A stretch of 64,000 nucleotides of DNA from Marivivens sp. LCG002. Its GTDB lineage: Bacteria; Pseudomonadota; Alphaproteobacteria; Rhodobacterales; Rhodobacteraceae. A program made the translations under genes and the position numbers. Location of the stretch: contig NZ_CP127165.1 in NCBI RefSeq assembly GCF_030264275.1, positions 2,588,501 through 2,652,500 of the forward strand, written 5' to 3'. The notes below the pieces were generated by a model, which saw nothing but the letters and a program-made list of their open reading frames with translations, searched no databases and was not told the DNA's origin. Of this stretch, positions 9,098-17,741 are shown piece after piece (the stretch's first letter is position 1; every line of letters begins with the position of its first letter).

Positions 9098-10576
9098 TTA
9101 GCCTCCCATCCGCTGTTCAAGTCGGTTGACGGTCTCGACAGGGACGTCTTCGGCCTCGAGCTGGGTGAGAATGCGGGTCTTGGCCTCGTCGGGCATGCGG
9201 CTTTGCTTGACGAATTCAACGAGCTTGGCCTTGCGCTCGGCGTCGAGTTTGATCGTGTCGCCGGATGCGGTTTCGGGGGCGGCAGCGGGTCGCGCAGGTG
9301 CGGGCGCGGCTTCGCCTGCGGCCTGAACCTTGAGACCTGCTCCGAGGAGGGGCGAGCGTTCGGCAACGATTTTCGCACCGACTACATCCCCCGCGTCGAT
9401 GATCACGCTCTCGCCTTGGCGGCGGCGCAGGGTGACGGAGGCGAGGGAAAGGCGGCTGTCTTCGCCGATCACAAGGACCGTGCCATCCGCGCCAAGAGCA
9501 GAGGCGGGAATGCTGGCCACGTTCTCAAGCGCGGGTTCGATGATCTCGACCGTGACAAAATCACCGACGCGGAAACCGGGGGCTTCCTCCAAAGCGGCAA
9601 AGAGCACTCGGCCCGTCTGACCGTCTCCGACAGAGGCGCTTTCGCGGGTGATTTTGCCCGCCGCGACCAGAGAGACATCCGCCACATCGATCGTAACCTT
9701 GACGTCGCCTTTGATCAGATCGCCGTTCTCGTCGATGAGGCGGAGGTATTGCGCCGTCGAGACACGGAATTCGACCTCGAGCGCTTTGGGGTCGATCAGT
9801 TGGGCGAGTTGTTCATTGGCGGTCACGCGGCCCCCGCGCAATGTTCCGACCTCGGCCAATGTGCCATCAAAGAGCGCGGTGACGGTGGTGTCGGCCAGCG
9901 TGCGCTCGGCTTCGTCGAGATTGAGCTTTGCGCGGGCAAGGTTGGTGCGGGCCTGATCGACGCGGGCTTCGGCCTGGGCTGCGGATTGGCGCGAATTGAG
10001 GAGTGAGGCTTGGGCGGCGGAGGAAGACAGCTCTGCGGCTTCGACGGCAGCAGCAGTGCCCGCCCCGCGCGCCAAAAGATCACGGGCACGGGCCAAAGCG
10101 GTTTCGCGCAGATCGAATTGCTCCTGCGCCGCGCTGAGGCTGTCGTTCGCAAGGACAAGGGCCCGTTCCGCATCGCGAAGCTCGGCCTCGGCATCCTGAA
10201 GATCTGCCTTGGCCCGTGTGAGGGCGAATTCGGCGTCCACGGGATCAATGCGCAACAGCTGCTGCCCTGCGGTGACGGTGCCGCCGTCGATAAAGTCATC
10301 GGAGGTTTCAAGGACCGTGCCGCCGATGGCCGCGCGGATCGCAAGCGTGCGGCGCGACTTCACTTCACCGAAGACAGTCAGAACGGGTTCGATGGTGGCG
10401 GGCGTGATCTCGACCACATTCACGGTCGAGACGCGCTCGCGTTGGGGGAAGCTTCTCGGTTCCTGATTCATGCGCTCCTGAACAGCGAGCCGCACGGTAT
10501 TGCCAGCAACCGCCAAGAGCACCAGCGTCATTGCCAGAAGAAAGATACCCGTGAGGCTTCGACGTAGAAAACGCAT
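9098..10576 (-). CDS. RND efflux periplasmic adaptor (membrane fusion protein)
   Basis: A 492-residue HlyD/AcrA-type adaptor linking the downstream RND pump to an outer-membrane channel. It has an N-terminal membrane anchor (about residues 8-30), the lipoyl-like motif IRAAIGGTVLE, a long alpha-hairpin of Ala/Glu/Arg-rich coiled coil (about residues 110-220), then the returning half (ALFDGTLAEVGTLRGGRV) and beta-barrel domains. After the usual end there is an Ala/Pro-rich linker (around residues 420-440) and a charged helical tail of about 55 residues, which is unusual for the family. The start at 10576 (MRFLRRSLTG) is preferred; 10591 is the alternative. An inverted repeat lies just upstream. 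Confidence 0.9.
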   Translation of the reverse strand: MRFLRRSLTGIFLLAMTLVLLAVAGNTVRLAVQERMNQEPRSFPQRERVSTVNVVEITPATIEPVLTVFGEVKSRRTLAIRAAIGGTVLETSDDFIDGGTVTAGQQLLRIDPVDAEFALTRAKADLQDAEAELRDAERALVLANDSLSAAQEQFDLRETALARARDLLARGAGTAAAVEAAELSSSAAQASLLNSRQSAAQAEARVDQARTNLARAKLNLDEAERTLADTTVTALFDGTLAEVGTLRGGRVTANEQLAQLIDPKALEVEFRVSTAQYLRLIDENGDLIKGDVKVTIDVADVSLVAAGKITRESASVGDGQTGRVLFAALEEAPGFRVGDFVTVEIIEPALENVASIPASALGADGTVLVIGEDSRLSLASVTLRRRQGESVIIDAGDVVGAKIVAERSPLLGAGLKVQAAGEAAPAPARPAAAPETASGDTIKLDAERKAKLVEFVKQSRMPDEAKTRILTQLEAEDVPVETVNRLEQRMGG

Positions 10577-10599
10577 GCGTACAACTCCCAATACCTGCG

Positions 10600-10619
10600 C
10601 AAAGAGTTAAACCTCTTTG
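10600..10619. repeat. Inverted repeat in the RND operon upstream region
   Basis: CAAAGAG and CTCTTTG are separated by TTAAAC, a perfect 7-bp inverted repeat, 24 bases upstream of the adaptor start codon and 38 bases past the moaB stop. It could be an operator for a local repressor of the pump, or a weak hairpin ending transcription from moaB. There is no T-run in the minus direction, which argues against an intrinsic terminator. Only the repeat is directly seen. Confidence 0.4.
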
Positions 10620-10657
10620 GCGCGCAGTCCATACCAAGAGTGATACGCGGTCCCGCC

Positions 10658-11200
10658 CTATTTCCGTCGCTTATGTTCTTCGAGACGGGGGAAAATCTCG
10701 ACAAAGTTACAAGGACGGTGCCGATAGTCGAGCTGATAGGCCAGAATTTCGTCCCATGCGTCCTTGCAGGCACCCGAACTTCCCGGAAGTGCAAAGAGAT
10801 AGGTGCCGCCCGCGACCCCGCCCGTCGCACGGCTCTGGACGGCGCTGGTGCCGATTTTCTGCATCGAAACAATCGTAAAGACGGTGCCGAAGGCGTCGAT
10901 TTCCTTTTCATAGACATCGCGGTGCGCTTCGACGGTCACATCGCGGCCCGTGAGCCCCGTGCCCCCTGTGGAAATGACGACATCAATCGCGGGATCGGCG
11001 ACCCACTCGCGCAGTTTGGCGGCGATGACGTCGCGCTCGTCTTTGACGATCTCGCGCGCTGCCAGCTTATGTCCTGCATCGGTCAGGCGCTGAACGAGCG
11101 TGTCGCCCGATTTGTCCTCGGCCAGAGACCGCGTGTCGCTCACGGTGAGGATGGCGATGCGCACGGGAATGAATTCTTTGGTTTCGTCGATTCTGCTCAT
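10658..11200 (-). CDS. moaB: Molybdenum cofactor biosynthesis protein B
   Basis: A 180-residue MoaB/MogA-fold protein. It carries the nucleotide/molybdopterin-binding signature VVISTGGTGLTGRDVT and the downstream TYLFALPGSSGACKDAW. Members adenylylate molybdopterin before molybdenum insertion or play a closely related role. The ATG at 11200 (MSRIDETKEF) is chosen because upstream in-frame sequence is the out-of-frame 3' part of the neighbouring gene and does not look like protein. It sits 23 bases after the UDG-like gene. Mo cofactor is needed by the nitrate reductase NasA also encoded in this window, and moaD and moaE lie near 40.5 kb. Confidence 0.93.
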   Translation of the reverse strand: MSRIDETKEFIPVRIAILTVSDTRSLAEDKSGDTLVQRLTDAGHKLAAREIVKDERDVIAAKLREWVADPAIDVVISTGGTGLTGRDVTVEAHRDVYEKEIDAFGTVFTIVSMQKIGTSAVQSRATGGVAGGTYLFALPGSSGACKDAWDEILAYQLDYRHRPCNFVEIFPRLEEHKRRK

Positions 11201-11223
11201 GTTCGTGTCTCTTTCACGGTCGG

Positions 11224-12009
11224 TCAGCGGTCGAGGCGCGCCTTGATGGCAAGAAGATCCGCCCAAGCCTCGCGTTTGAACATCGCGTCGGACATGATCC
11301 TCTCGGGGGAATACATCGGCATCGCGGGGACGCCCGCAACTTCGGCCCATTGACCGCGAATGCGCGCAACGGCGGTCTGACCCAGAAGGATCGACGAGGC
11401 GGAGCTTCCCATCACCACGACGACTTCGGGCTTGGCCAGTGCGATATGCGCTTCGAGAAACGGAAGGGCCATCGCGCTCTCGGCGGCATTGGGCGCGCGA
11501 TCCATGGGCGTGCACCAAGGCAGGATCGGCACAAGATAGAGCGCGTTCATCATATCGGGCGTCGTGCGGGACAGCCCGATAGCCCCGAACATGCGGTCGA
11601 CAAAGCCGCCCATCCCACCCGACAGATACCGTCCTTCGCGATCATCATCGCGGCGCGGCGGATCGCCGATCACCATGACGCGGGCTTCGGGACGACCTTC
11701 GGCAAAAAGATAGCTGCGCGTACCGCGTTTGATCTCGAAATGCTCGAAACCTGCCAGCGCTTCGGACAGATCCTCGAGCGAGCCGACCGACATTGCGGCG
11801 GCGCGGGCTTCGGCAGCAGTGTCGATCTCGACCTGCACGGGGATCGGTGGCGGGCCGGATTTCTTGGGCGTTACGGGGGCTTCGGCCTTTTTCATCTCGG
11901 CCAGCGCATAGCGATCCAGCGGCGCATCGAGGATTGCCTCGTCCGCACCCATTTCGATCTGCCATTCGAGCAGAGCCTTGGCTGTCCAATAATCGACCTG
12001 AGATTCCAT
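11224..12009 (-). CDS. Uracil-DNA glycosylase superfamily protein, degenerate active site
   Basis: A 261-residue protein aligned by eye with family 4 uracil-DNA glycosylases from about residue 80: FEHFEIKRG, RVMVIGDPPRRDDD, LSGGMGGFVDRM, ILPWCTPMDRAPN and VVVMGSSASSILLG. The first 75 residues are a variable N-terminal region with a Pro/Lys linker. Key features of active family 4 enzymes are altered: the GEAPG motif is G115-D-P-P-R, the C-terminal HPS/HPA motif reads YSPER, and there is a single cysteine (166) where the family uses four for a 4Fe-4S cluster. It may have lost base excision or changed substrate. Family membership is confident; activity is doubtful. Confidence 0.8.
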   Translation of the reverse strand: MESQVDYWTAKALLEWQIEMGADEAILDAPLDRYALAEMKKAEAPVTPKKSGPPPIPVQVEIDTAAEARAAAMSVGSLEDLSEALAGFEHFEIKRGTRSYLFAEGRPEARVMVIGDPPRRDDDREGRYLSGGMGGFVDRMFGAIGLSRTTPDMMNALYLVPILPWCTPMDRAPNAAESAMALPFLEAHIALAKPEVVVVMGSSASSILLGQTAVARIRGQWAEVAGVPAMPMYSPERIMSDAMFKREAWADLLAIKARLDR

Positions 12010-12073
12010 AGGCGCACCTTAGGCGGTATTTTCACAAATGTGCAGTGCCCTTGTCACATCTCCGTCTGCGCCC

Positions 12074-12102
12074 TTGCCGCAGTCGGCACGCCTTCTTATA
12101 AG
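12074..12102 (+). promoter_or_regulatory. Sigma-70-type promoter of pyrB
   Basis: TTGCCG at 12074-12079 and TATAAG at 12097-12102 are separated by exactly 17 bases and sit 27 bases before the pyrB start codon, so the 5' leader would be about 20 bases and leaves no room for an attenuator. The match is by eye to the consensus; no other good pair was seen in this gap. Confidence 0.6.
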
Positions 12103-12128
12103 CCAGAAAAATCGGACCGGAGGACGCT

Positions 12129-13097
12129 ATGACTTTTCGCGCAAACCACCTGCTTGGGATCGAACACCTCCGACAAGACGAGATTACGACGGTTCTCGAT
12201 CTCGCCGACCGTTACGCCGACGACAACAGGAACGGCGTCCAGCACAAAGACGTGCTGGCGGGGCTGACCCAGATCAACATGTTCTTTGAGAACTCGACCC
12301 GCACACAGGCGAGTTTCGAGCTTGCCGGAAAACGTCTTGGTGCCGATGTGATGAGCATGGCGATGGCACAATCGAGCGTGAAAAAGGGCGAAACCCTGAT
12401 CGACACCGCCTTGACGCTGAATGCCATGCATCCCGATCTTTTGGTCGTGCGCCATGGCTCGTCGGGGGCTGTGGACCTTCTTTCGCAAAAGGTGAACTGC
12501 GCGGTTCTCAACGCAGGTGACGGCCGACATGAACACCCGACGCAGGCGCTTCTTGATGCGCTGACCATCCGCCGCGCCAAGGGTCGCCTTCACCGTCTGT
12601 CCATCGCGATTTGCGGCGACATCGCGCATAGCCGCGTGGCCCGCTCAAACATCCTTTTGCTGGGCAAGATGGAGAACCGCGTACGGCTTATCGCGCCGCC
12701 GACCCTGATGCCGTCGGGCGTGTCGGAGTTCGGCGTCGAAGTCTTTGACAATATGGCCGAGGGGCTCAAGGATGTGGATGTGGTCATGATGCTCCGCCTC
12801 CAGAAGGAACGGATGGACGGCGGTTTCATCCCCTCGGAACGGGAATACTTCCACCGCTACGGGCTTGATGCCGCCAAGCTTGCTCTTGCGAAAGAAGACG
12901 CGATCGTCATGCATCCCGGCCCGATGAACCGCGGGGTCGAGATCGACGGCACAATCGCCGACGACATCAACCGCTCGGTGATCCAGACGCAGGTGGAAAT
13001 GGGCGTTGCCGTGCGGATGGCCGCAATGGACCTTTTGGCGCGAAACCTTCGGGCACGGCGGGCCGAAGCGCGCGCGACCCAAGGCAAAATGGTTTGA
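12129..13097 (+). CDS. pyrB: Aspartate carbamoyltransferase catalytic subunit
   Basis: Joins carbamoyl phosphate and L-aspartate in the first committed step of pyrimidine synthesis. The 322-residue protein has the carbamoyl-phosphate-binding motif [13 protein letters not shown], the HPTQALLD motif and the C-terminal [12 protein letters not shown]. It heads a plus-strand operon pyrB-pyrC-plsY with GGAGGA as ribosome site. No regulatory pyrI gene is present. The adjacent dihydroorotase-like gene lacks metal ligands, which fits ATCases that need an inactive DHOase partner for dodecamer assembly, as known in Pseudomonas. Confidence 0.95.
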   Translation: MTFRANHLLGIEHLRQDEITTVLDLADRYADDNRNGVQHKDVLAGLTQINMFFENSTRTQASFELAGKRLGADVMSMAMAQSSVKKGETLIDTALTLNAMHPDLLVVRHGSSGAVDLLSQKVNCAVLNAGDGRHEHPTQALLDALTIRRAKGRLHRLSIAICGDIAHSRVARSNILLLGKMENRVRLIAPPTLMPSGVSEFGVEVFDNMAEGLKDVDVVMMLRLQKERMDGGFIPSEREYFHRYGLDAAKLALAKEDAIVMHPGPMNRGVEIDGTIADDINRSVIQTQVEMGVAVRMAAMDLLARNLRARRAEARATQGKMV

Positions 13098-13111
13098 AGG
13101 GGAAAAGACCA

Positions 13112-14407
13112 ATGAACGATATTCTTTTCACCAACGCCCGTCTCATTGATCCAGTGACACTTCAGGATGTCAAAGGCGCTTTGGTCGTCAAAGACGGGGT
13201 GATCGTTGCCACTGTGACCGAAGCCCTTGATACGGTCGCGGCGAACTATCCCGCGCGCGACGTTATCGATTGCGGCGGTATGTGTCTTGCACCTGGGATC
13301 GTCGATATCGGCGTCAAAGTGTCCGAACCGGGTGAGCGGCACAAGGAAAGCTTCCGCTCAGCAGGCCGCGCTGCGGCGGCGGGCGGTGTGACCACGATCA
13401 TCACGCGTCCCGATACGCTCCCCTCGATCGATACGCCCGAAACGCTCGAATTCGTGGCCCGCCGTGCGGCAACCGATACTGCCGTTCGTGTTTTGCCGAT
13501 GGCCGCCCTTACCAAGGGGCGCGAAGGCCGCGAGATGACCGAAATCGGGTTCCTGATGGACGCGGGCGCGGTTGCCTTTACCGATTGCGACCATGTTGTT
13601 GCCGACACCAAGGTCTATTCCCGTGCGCTGACCTATGCACGCTCGCTCGGTGCTCTGGTCATCGGTCACGTGCAGGAGCCGATCCTTTCCAAGGGCGCGT
13701 CCGTCACCTCGGGCAAATTCGCCTCGCTGCGCGGGTTGCCCGGCGTGAGTGCGATGGCAGAGCGCATGGGGCTAGATCGCGATATTTCCCTTCTTGAGAT
13801 GACCGGCGCGAAATACCACGCGGACCAGATCACCACCGCGCGCGCGCTTCCCGCTCTGGAACGGGCAAAGCGCAACGGGCTGGATATTACGGCAGGCGTC
13901 GGCATCCACCACCTGACGCTCAATGAATTCGACGTTGCGGACTATCGCACCTTCTTCAAGCTCAAGCCCCCGCTTCGCAGTGAAGACGACCGTATCGCGG
14001 TGATCGAAGCGGTCAAATCGGGGCTGATCGATATCATCTGTTCGATGCACACCCCGCAGGACGAAGAGAGCAAGCGCTTGCCCTTTGAAGAAGCGGCAAG
14101 CGGAGCTGTCGGGCTCGAAACACTTCTTCCTGCGGCGCTGCGCCTTTACCATTCGGGAATGCTAACGCTGCCTGAATTGTTCCGCGCAATGTCACTTAAC
14201 CCGTCGCGCAGGCTCGGGCTTGCGACGGGACGGCTCTTGGACGGTGCGCCTGCGGACCTTATTCTCTTTGATCCTGATGCGCCTTTCATCATGGACCGCT
14301 TCAAGCTCCAGTCGAAATCCAAAAATACCCCCTTTGACGGCGCGCGACTTGAGGGCAAAGTGCATGGGACGTGGGTCGCAGGAACCCGCATTTTTGGAGG
14401 CGCATAA
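13112..14407 (+). CDS. pyrC: Dihydroorotase-like protein, probably non-catalytic (PyrC')
   Basis: A 431-residue amidohydrolase-superfamily protein in the dihydroorotase family (GGVTTIITRPDT, EEAASGAVGLETLLP, ALNPSR-like MSLNPSRRLGLATG). The metal-binding PGxxDxHxH motif reads P61-G-I-V-D-I-G-V-K, so both histidines are Gly67 and Lys69; the catalytic-aspartate motif normally TDHAP reads SMHTP, with Met312 in place of Asp. This is the pattern of the inactive PyrC' that scaffolds aspartate transcarbamoylase. A true dihydroorotase should then be elsewhere in the genome. The ATG at 13112 has GAAGGGGAAAAG before it and lies 14 bases after pyrB; its TAA overlaps the plsY ATG. Confidence 0.88.
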   Translation: MNDILFTNARLIDPVTLQDVKGALVVKDGVIVATVTEALDTVAANYPARDVIDCGGMCLAPGIVDIGVKVSEPGERHKESFRSAGRAAAAGGVTTIITRPDTLPSIDTPETLEFVARRAATDTAVRVLPMAALTKGREGREMTEIGFLMDAGAVAFTDCDHVVADTKVYSRALTYARSLGALVIGHVQEPILSKGASVTSGKFASLRGLPGVSAMAERMGLDRDISLLEMTGAKYHADQITTARALPALERAKRNGLDITAGVGIHHLTLNEFDVADYRTFFKLKPPLRSEDDRIAVIEAVKSGLIDIICSMHTPQDEESKRLPFEEAASGAVGLETLLPAALRLYHSGMLTLPELFRAMSLNPSRRLGLATGRLLDGAPADLILFDPDAPFIMDRFKLQSKSKNTPFDGARLEGKVHGTWVAGTRIFGGA

Positions 14408-15015
14408 TGCCCGAAATCCTTAGCTCCCCCCTCGCGCTCGCGGTCTGGGCCGCCCTCGGCTATCTTTTGGGGTCGGTGCCCTTTGGTGTTCTCATCGCCA
14501 AGACGATGAACCTTGGGGACCTTCGCAAGATCGGGTCGGGCAACATCGGCGCGACCAATGTCTTGCGCACGGGGAATAAGCTGGCTGCGTTTCTGACGCT
14601 GGTGCTCGATGGCGGCAAAGGGGCAGTCGCGGTTTTGATCGCGCGGGCCTTTGCACTTGAAGATGCCGTTATGCTTGCGGGGTTTGCCTCGTTCCTCGGC
14701 CACTGTTTCCCCGTTTGGCTCGGGTTCAAGGGCGGCAAGGGCGTTGCGACCTTTATCGGCCTGTCGCTTGCTGCGGCTTGGCCTGTCGGGCTTCTCGTCT
14801 GCGCCACATGGCTCGTCGTGGCCTTTACCCTTCGCTATTCCTCGCTCTCGGCTTTGACCGCGGCGGCGCTTTCGCCCGTTTTTGCCTATGTCACGGGATA
14901 TGCGGAAATGACGGTGCTGTTCATCGCGCTTGCGGTGCTCATCTATGTCAGGCACGCCCAGAATATTTCGCGGCTCCTTGCGGGGCAGGAAAGCAAGATC
15001 GGCAAAAAGGGCTGA
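14407..15015 (+). CDS. plsY: Acyl-phosphate glycerol-3-phosphate acyltransferase
   Basis: Integral inner-membrane enzyme that transfers the acyl group of acyl phosphate to sn-1 of glycerol 3-phosphate, starting phospholipid synthesis with PlsX. The 202-residue product shows the three PlsY cytosolic motifs: SVPFGVL near residue 20, GSGNIGATNVLRTGNK, and GFKGGKGVATFIG, spread between about five membrane spans. The start codon shares one base with the pyrC stop (TAATG), so translation is coupled. A strong bidirectional terminator follows the stop. Confidence 0.95.
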   Translation: MPEILSSPLALAVWAALGYLLGSVPFGVLIAKTMNLGDLRKIGSGNIGATNVLRTGNKLAAFLTLVLDGGKGAVAVLIARAFALEDAVMLAGFASFLGHCFPVWLGFKGGKGVATFIGLSLAAAWPVGLLVCATWLVVAFTLRYSSLSALTAAALSPVFAYVTGYAEMTVLFIALAVLIYVRHAQNISRLLAGQESKIGKKG

Positions 15016-15024
15016 TCCAACGAA

Positions 15025-15050
15025 AAAGGCCGGCGAAACCGCCGGCCTTT
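15025..15050. terminator. Bidirectional intrinsic terminator between plsY and gshA
   Basis: A perfect 10-bp stem AAAGGCCGGC/GCCGGCCTTT with loop GAAACC lies between the convergent plsY and gshA stops. The A/T-rich flanks of the stem serve as T-tract for either strand. Confidence 0.85.
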
Positions 15051-15054
15051 CGCT

Positions 15055-16425
15055 TTAGTAGCTGTAGGGTTTGTAGATCTTGGTCAGATCTCCGCCCCAA
15101 TCCCCGTGGTAATGCTCCAACAGCTCGTCCGCAGGCGTCTTGCCACTGTCGAGGCTATCCTTGAGCGCAGAGAGGAAATGCGTTTCGTCGGGAACAAGAC
15201 CACCGGCACCGGGTTTGGCGCGCGCCTTGAGACCGCTTTCGGAAATCGCGACAACCTCGCGAGCGAGATCAAGCATCTTGATGCCGTTGACGTTGGCATG
15301 GAGACCTTGTTCGGAGGCGGCAACGCGCAGCGCTTCGCGGGTTTCCGCATCCCAGCCTTTGACGAGATCCCAGGCCGCATCGAGTGCTGACTGGTCATAG
15401 GTCAGGCCGACCCAGAACGCGGGCAGCGCACAAAGACGTCGCCACGGGCCACCGTCTGCACCGCGCATTTCGATGAACTGCTTGATGCGGGCTTCGGGGA
15501 ATACGGTCGTGAGATGGTCGGCCCAATCCGAGAGCGTCGGCGTTTCACCGGGGAGCGCGGGAAGCTGGCCCTTGAGGAAATCGCGGAACGACTGGCCCAG
15601 AGCATTGATGTATTTGCCGTCGCGATAGACGAAATACATCGGCACATCGAGCACCCATTCGACCCAGCGCTCGAAGCCCATGCCGTCTTCAAACACCCAA
15701 GGCAGCATCCCCGTGCGCGAGGCATCAAGGTCGCGCCAGATGCGCGAACGCCACGACTTGTGGCCGTTCGGCTTGCCGTCGAAGAAGGGCGAATTGGCAA
15801 AGAGCGCGGTCGCAACAGGCTGAAGCGCCAGAGCGACACGCAGTTTCTGGACCATGTCCGCTTCGGACGAGAAGTCGAGGTTCACCTGAACCGTGCAGGT
15901 GCGATACATCATCTGTTTGCCGTGGGTGCCGACACGATCCATGTAATCGGTCATGAGGGCATAGCGGCCCTTGGGCATCACGGGCATTTCTTCGTGCGAC
16001 CAGATCGGAGCCGCGCCGAGACCGATAAAGCCGACACCGATTTCATCGGCGATCTCTTTGACCTCGCGCAGGTGAGAGTTCACCTCGTCGCATGTCTGGT
16101 GGATCGTTTCGAGAGGCGCACCGGACAGCTCGAGCTGACCACCGGGTTCGAGGCTGACGTTGGCACCGTCCTTTTTGAGGCCGATGATGTTGTCGCCTTC
16201 GAGAACGGGCGCCCAACCGAAGCGGTGCTGCAACCCTTCGAGCATCGCTTTGATCGAGCGGGGGCCGTCATAGGGAAGCGGTCTGAGGGTGTCTTTGCAG
16301 TAGCCGAACTTTTCATGCTCGGTGCCGATACGCCAATCTTCTTTGGGCTTGCACCCATTGGCGAGGTATTCGGCGAGTTGTTCGTGACGCTCGATCGGGC
16401 CGCCGCCTGACTGTGGAATGGACAT
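15055..16425 (-). CDS. gshA: Glutamate--cysteine ligase
   Basis: ATP-dependent ligase forming gamma-glutamylcysteine, the first step of glutathione synthesis. The 456-residue length and motifs (WRIGTEHEKFGY near residue 37, LEPGGQLELSGAP, MYRTCTVQVNLDF, MEMRGADGGPW-like IEMRGADGGPW) match the alphaproteobacterial/plant-type GCL rather than the E. coli GshA type. Monocistronic in appearance: the next gene on this strand starts 61 bases upstream and the terminator above follows. Confidence 0.93.
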   Translation of the reverse strand: MSIPQSGGGPIERHEQLAEYLANGCKPKEDWRIGTEHEKFGYCKDTLRPLPYDGPRSIKAMLEGLQHRFGWAPVLEGDNIIGLKKDGANVSLEPGGQLELSGAPLETIHQTCDEVNSHLREVKEIADEIGVGFIGLGAAPIWSHEEMPVMPKGRYALMTDYMDRVGTHGKQMMYRTCTVQVNLDFSSEADMVQKLRVALALQPVATALFANSPFFDGKPNGHKSWRSRIWRDLDASRTGMLPWVFEDGMGFERWVEWVLDVPMYFVYRDGKYINALGQSFRDFLKGQLPALPGETPTLSDWADHLTTVFPEARIKQFIEMRGADGGPWRRLCALPAFWVGLTYDQSALDAAWDLVKGWDAETREALRVAASEQGLHANVNGIKMLDLAREVVAISESGLKARAKPGAGGLVPDETHFLSALKDSLDSGKTPADELLEHYHGDWGGDLTKIYKPYSY

Positions 16426-16486
16426 TGGGGCCTCGATACTGAAGTGCCGTTGTATTTGGTTGGTTAGAGGTGGAGCGTTCTGAGGG

Positions 16487-17008
16487 TCAAGTCAAGGGAT
16501 CGACGGGAACAGAATTCGATCTTGTCCAAACGGTTGTCATATGATCCCCGCTCTTCTCGATCGCGCCCCCGACATTTCCAAGATCGAAACCATCCAGCGC
16601 CCCGAAGGCATCGACAAGCCCCTCTGCCCCACGCGCGGTATAGGGGATAAGAAGCACGCTTCCGAAAATATCGCGGATACGCCAGAAAAGCGCTTCTGAC
16701 CGCTGGCCCACCTCGATTTTCGAAAGATCATTGATCGAGAGGGAGCCACCCCAGTTCGCGGTGAGAAAGGTGATCCGTCTTTCGTCGATCTCGACCACGC
16801 CTTCGGCCTCGGCGCTGCCGCGCCGGAGCCTGCCACGTCGAAAACCGTCGATGGCGAGAGCGGCACCAAAGAGGGCAAGCACCCCCGTGAGATAGCGCAA
16901 AACACCGGGAATCGAGAGCGTCCAATAGAGCATCAGGACCGCCAGACAGCCGCCGATGATCGCTTGGGCATAGCGCGCCAAGAATGCTTTGGCTTCGGGA
17001 CGGATCAT
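16487..17008 (-). CDS. Hypothetical membrane protein downstream of rsmE
   Basis: A 173-residue protein with two adjacent hydrophobic segments at about residues 15-55 (IIGGCLAVLMLYWTLSI, then GVLALFGAALAI), a short basic loop (FRRGRLRRGSAE) and a cytosolic beta-rich domain with VVEIDERRITFLTANWGG. I do not recognise the domain; the layout resembles small two-helix proteins with a PH-like tail. The start at 17008 overlaps the rsmE stop (TGATG), so the two genes are translationally coupled. The longer open frame upstream is an rsmE shadow. Confidence 0.65.
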   Translation of the reverse strand: MIRPEAKAFLARYAQAIIGGCLAVLMLYWTLSIPGVLRYLTGVLALFGAALAIDGFRRGRLRRGSAEAEGVVEIDERRITFLTANWGGSLSINDLSKIEVGQRSEALFWRIRDIFGSVLLIPYTARGAEGLVDAFGALDGFDLGNVGGAIEKSGDHMTTVWTRSNSVPVDPLT

Positions 17009-17730
17009 CAGGACCAATCCCCCAGGACCTGCTGCCAGACGGTCATCGCCGCAACGGCAGCAGTATCCGCCCGAAGGATTCGGGGGCCGAGACTGACGGG
17101 ATGCGCAAAGGGGAGAGCGCGGAGCCTTGTTCTCTCGGTTTCGGAAAAGCCGCCCTCGGGACCGATGAGAATCGCCCATGGCGCCTTGTCGAGCTTGGTC
17201 AGCGCTTGGGCAGCACCGACCAAGGCTTCGTCGCAGAACATCAGCTGGCGGTCTTGGGGCCAGTGATCGAGCAGTTTGCCGAGCCTTTGGATGTCGTCCA
17301 CCTGTGGAACAAAGGTGCCGCCGCATTGCTCGGCCGCCTCGACGGCATGGGCCTGCAACCGTTCCTGATTGATACGGCCCGAGTTGGTGAATTCGGTCTG
17401 GACGGGAATGATCCGCGCAGCCCCCATTTCGGTGGCTTTTTCGACGATAAAATCGGTGCGCTCTTTCTTGATCGGAGCAAAGACCAGCCAAAGATCGGGA
17501 GGAAGCTGAAGCGGACGGGTCAGGGCGGTGCATTCCAGAACGCCGTTCTTCTTGCTGGCCTGAACGATTGTTGCGTCCCATTCGCCGTCTTGGCCGTTGA
17601 AGAGCGAAAGAACTCCGCCGATTTCCAGCCGCATCACACCAAAAAGATAATGCGCCTGCTCTTTGGTGAGAGAGACGGTTTGCCCTTGGGCCAAGGGTTG
17701 ATTTACATAGAGCCGAACTTTGGATGCCAT
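17008..17730 (-). CDS. rsmE: 16S rRNA (uracil(1498)-N3)-methyltransferase
   Basis: SPOUT-class methyltransferase that methylates U1498 of 16S rRNA using S-adenosylmethionine. The 240-residue protein has an N-terminal PUA-like domain (VRLYVNQPL, QAHYLFGVMRLEIGG) and the knotted C-terminal domain with WAILIGPEGGFSETE, LGPRILRADTAAVAAM. I chose the ATG at 17730 (MASKVRLYV): the 31 residues before it are unlike the family and would overlap the divergent ubiA. The two divergent starts are only 11 bases apart. Confidence 0.94.
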   Translation of the reverse strand: MASKVRLYVNQPLAQGQTVSLTKEQAHYLFGVMRLEIGGVLSLFNGQDGEWDATIVQASKKNGVLECTALTRPLQLPPDLWLVFAPIKKERTDFIVEKATEMGAARIIPVQTEFTNSGRINQERLQAHAVEAAEQCGGTFVPQVDDIQRLGKLLDHWPQDRQLMFCDEALVGAAQALTKLDKAPWAILIGPEGGFSETERTRLRALPFAHPVSLGPRILRADTAAVAAMTVWQQVLGDWS

Positions 17731-17741
17731 GAGACAACAAT

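Noticed and set aside
16487..17740. A 417-codon frame spanning the rsmE region as one gene
   Set aside because: Its first two thirds run out of frame through rsmE, which has clear family motifs; only the last 173 codons are a plausible gene.
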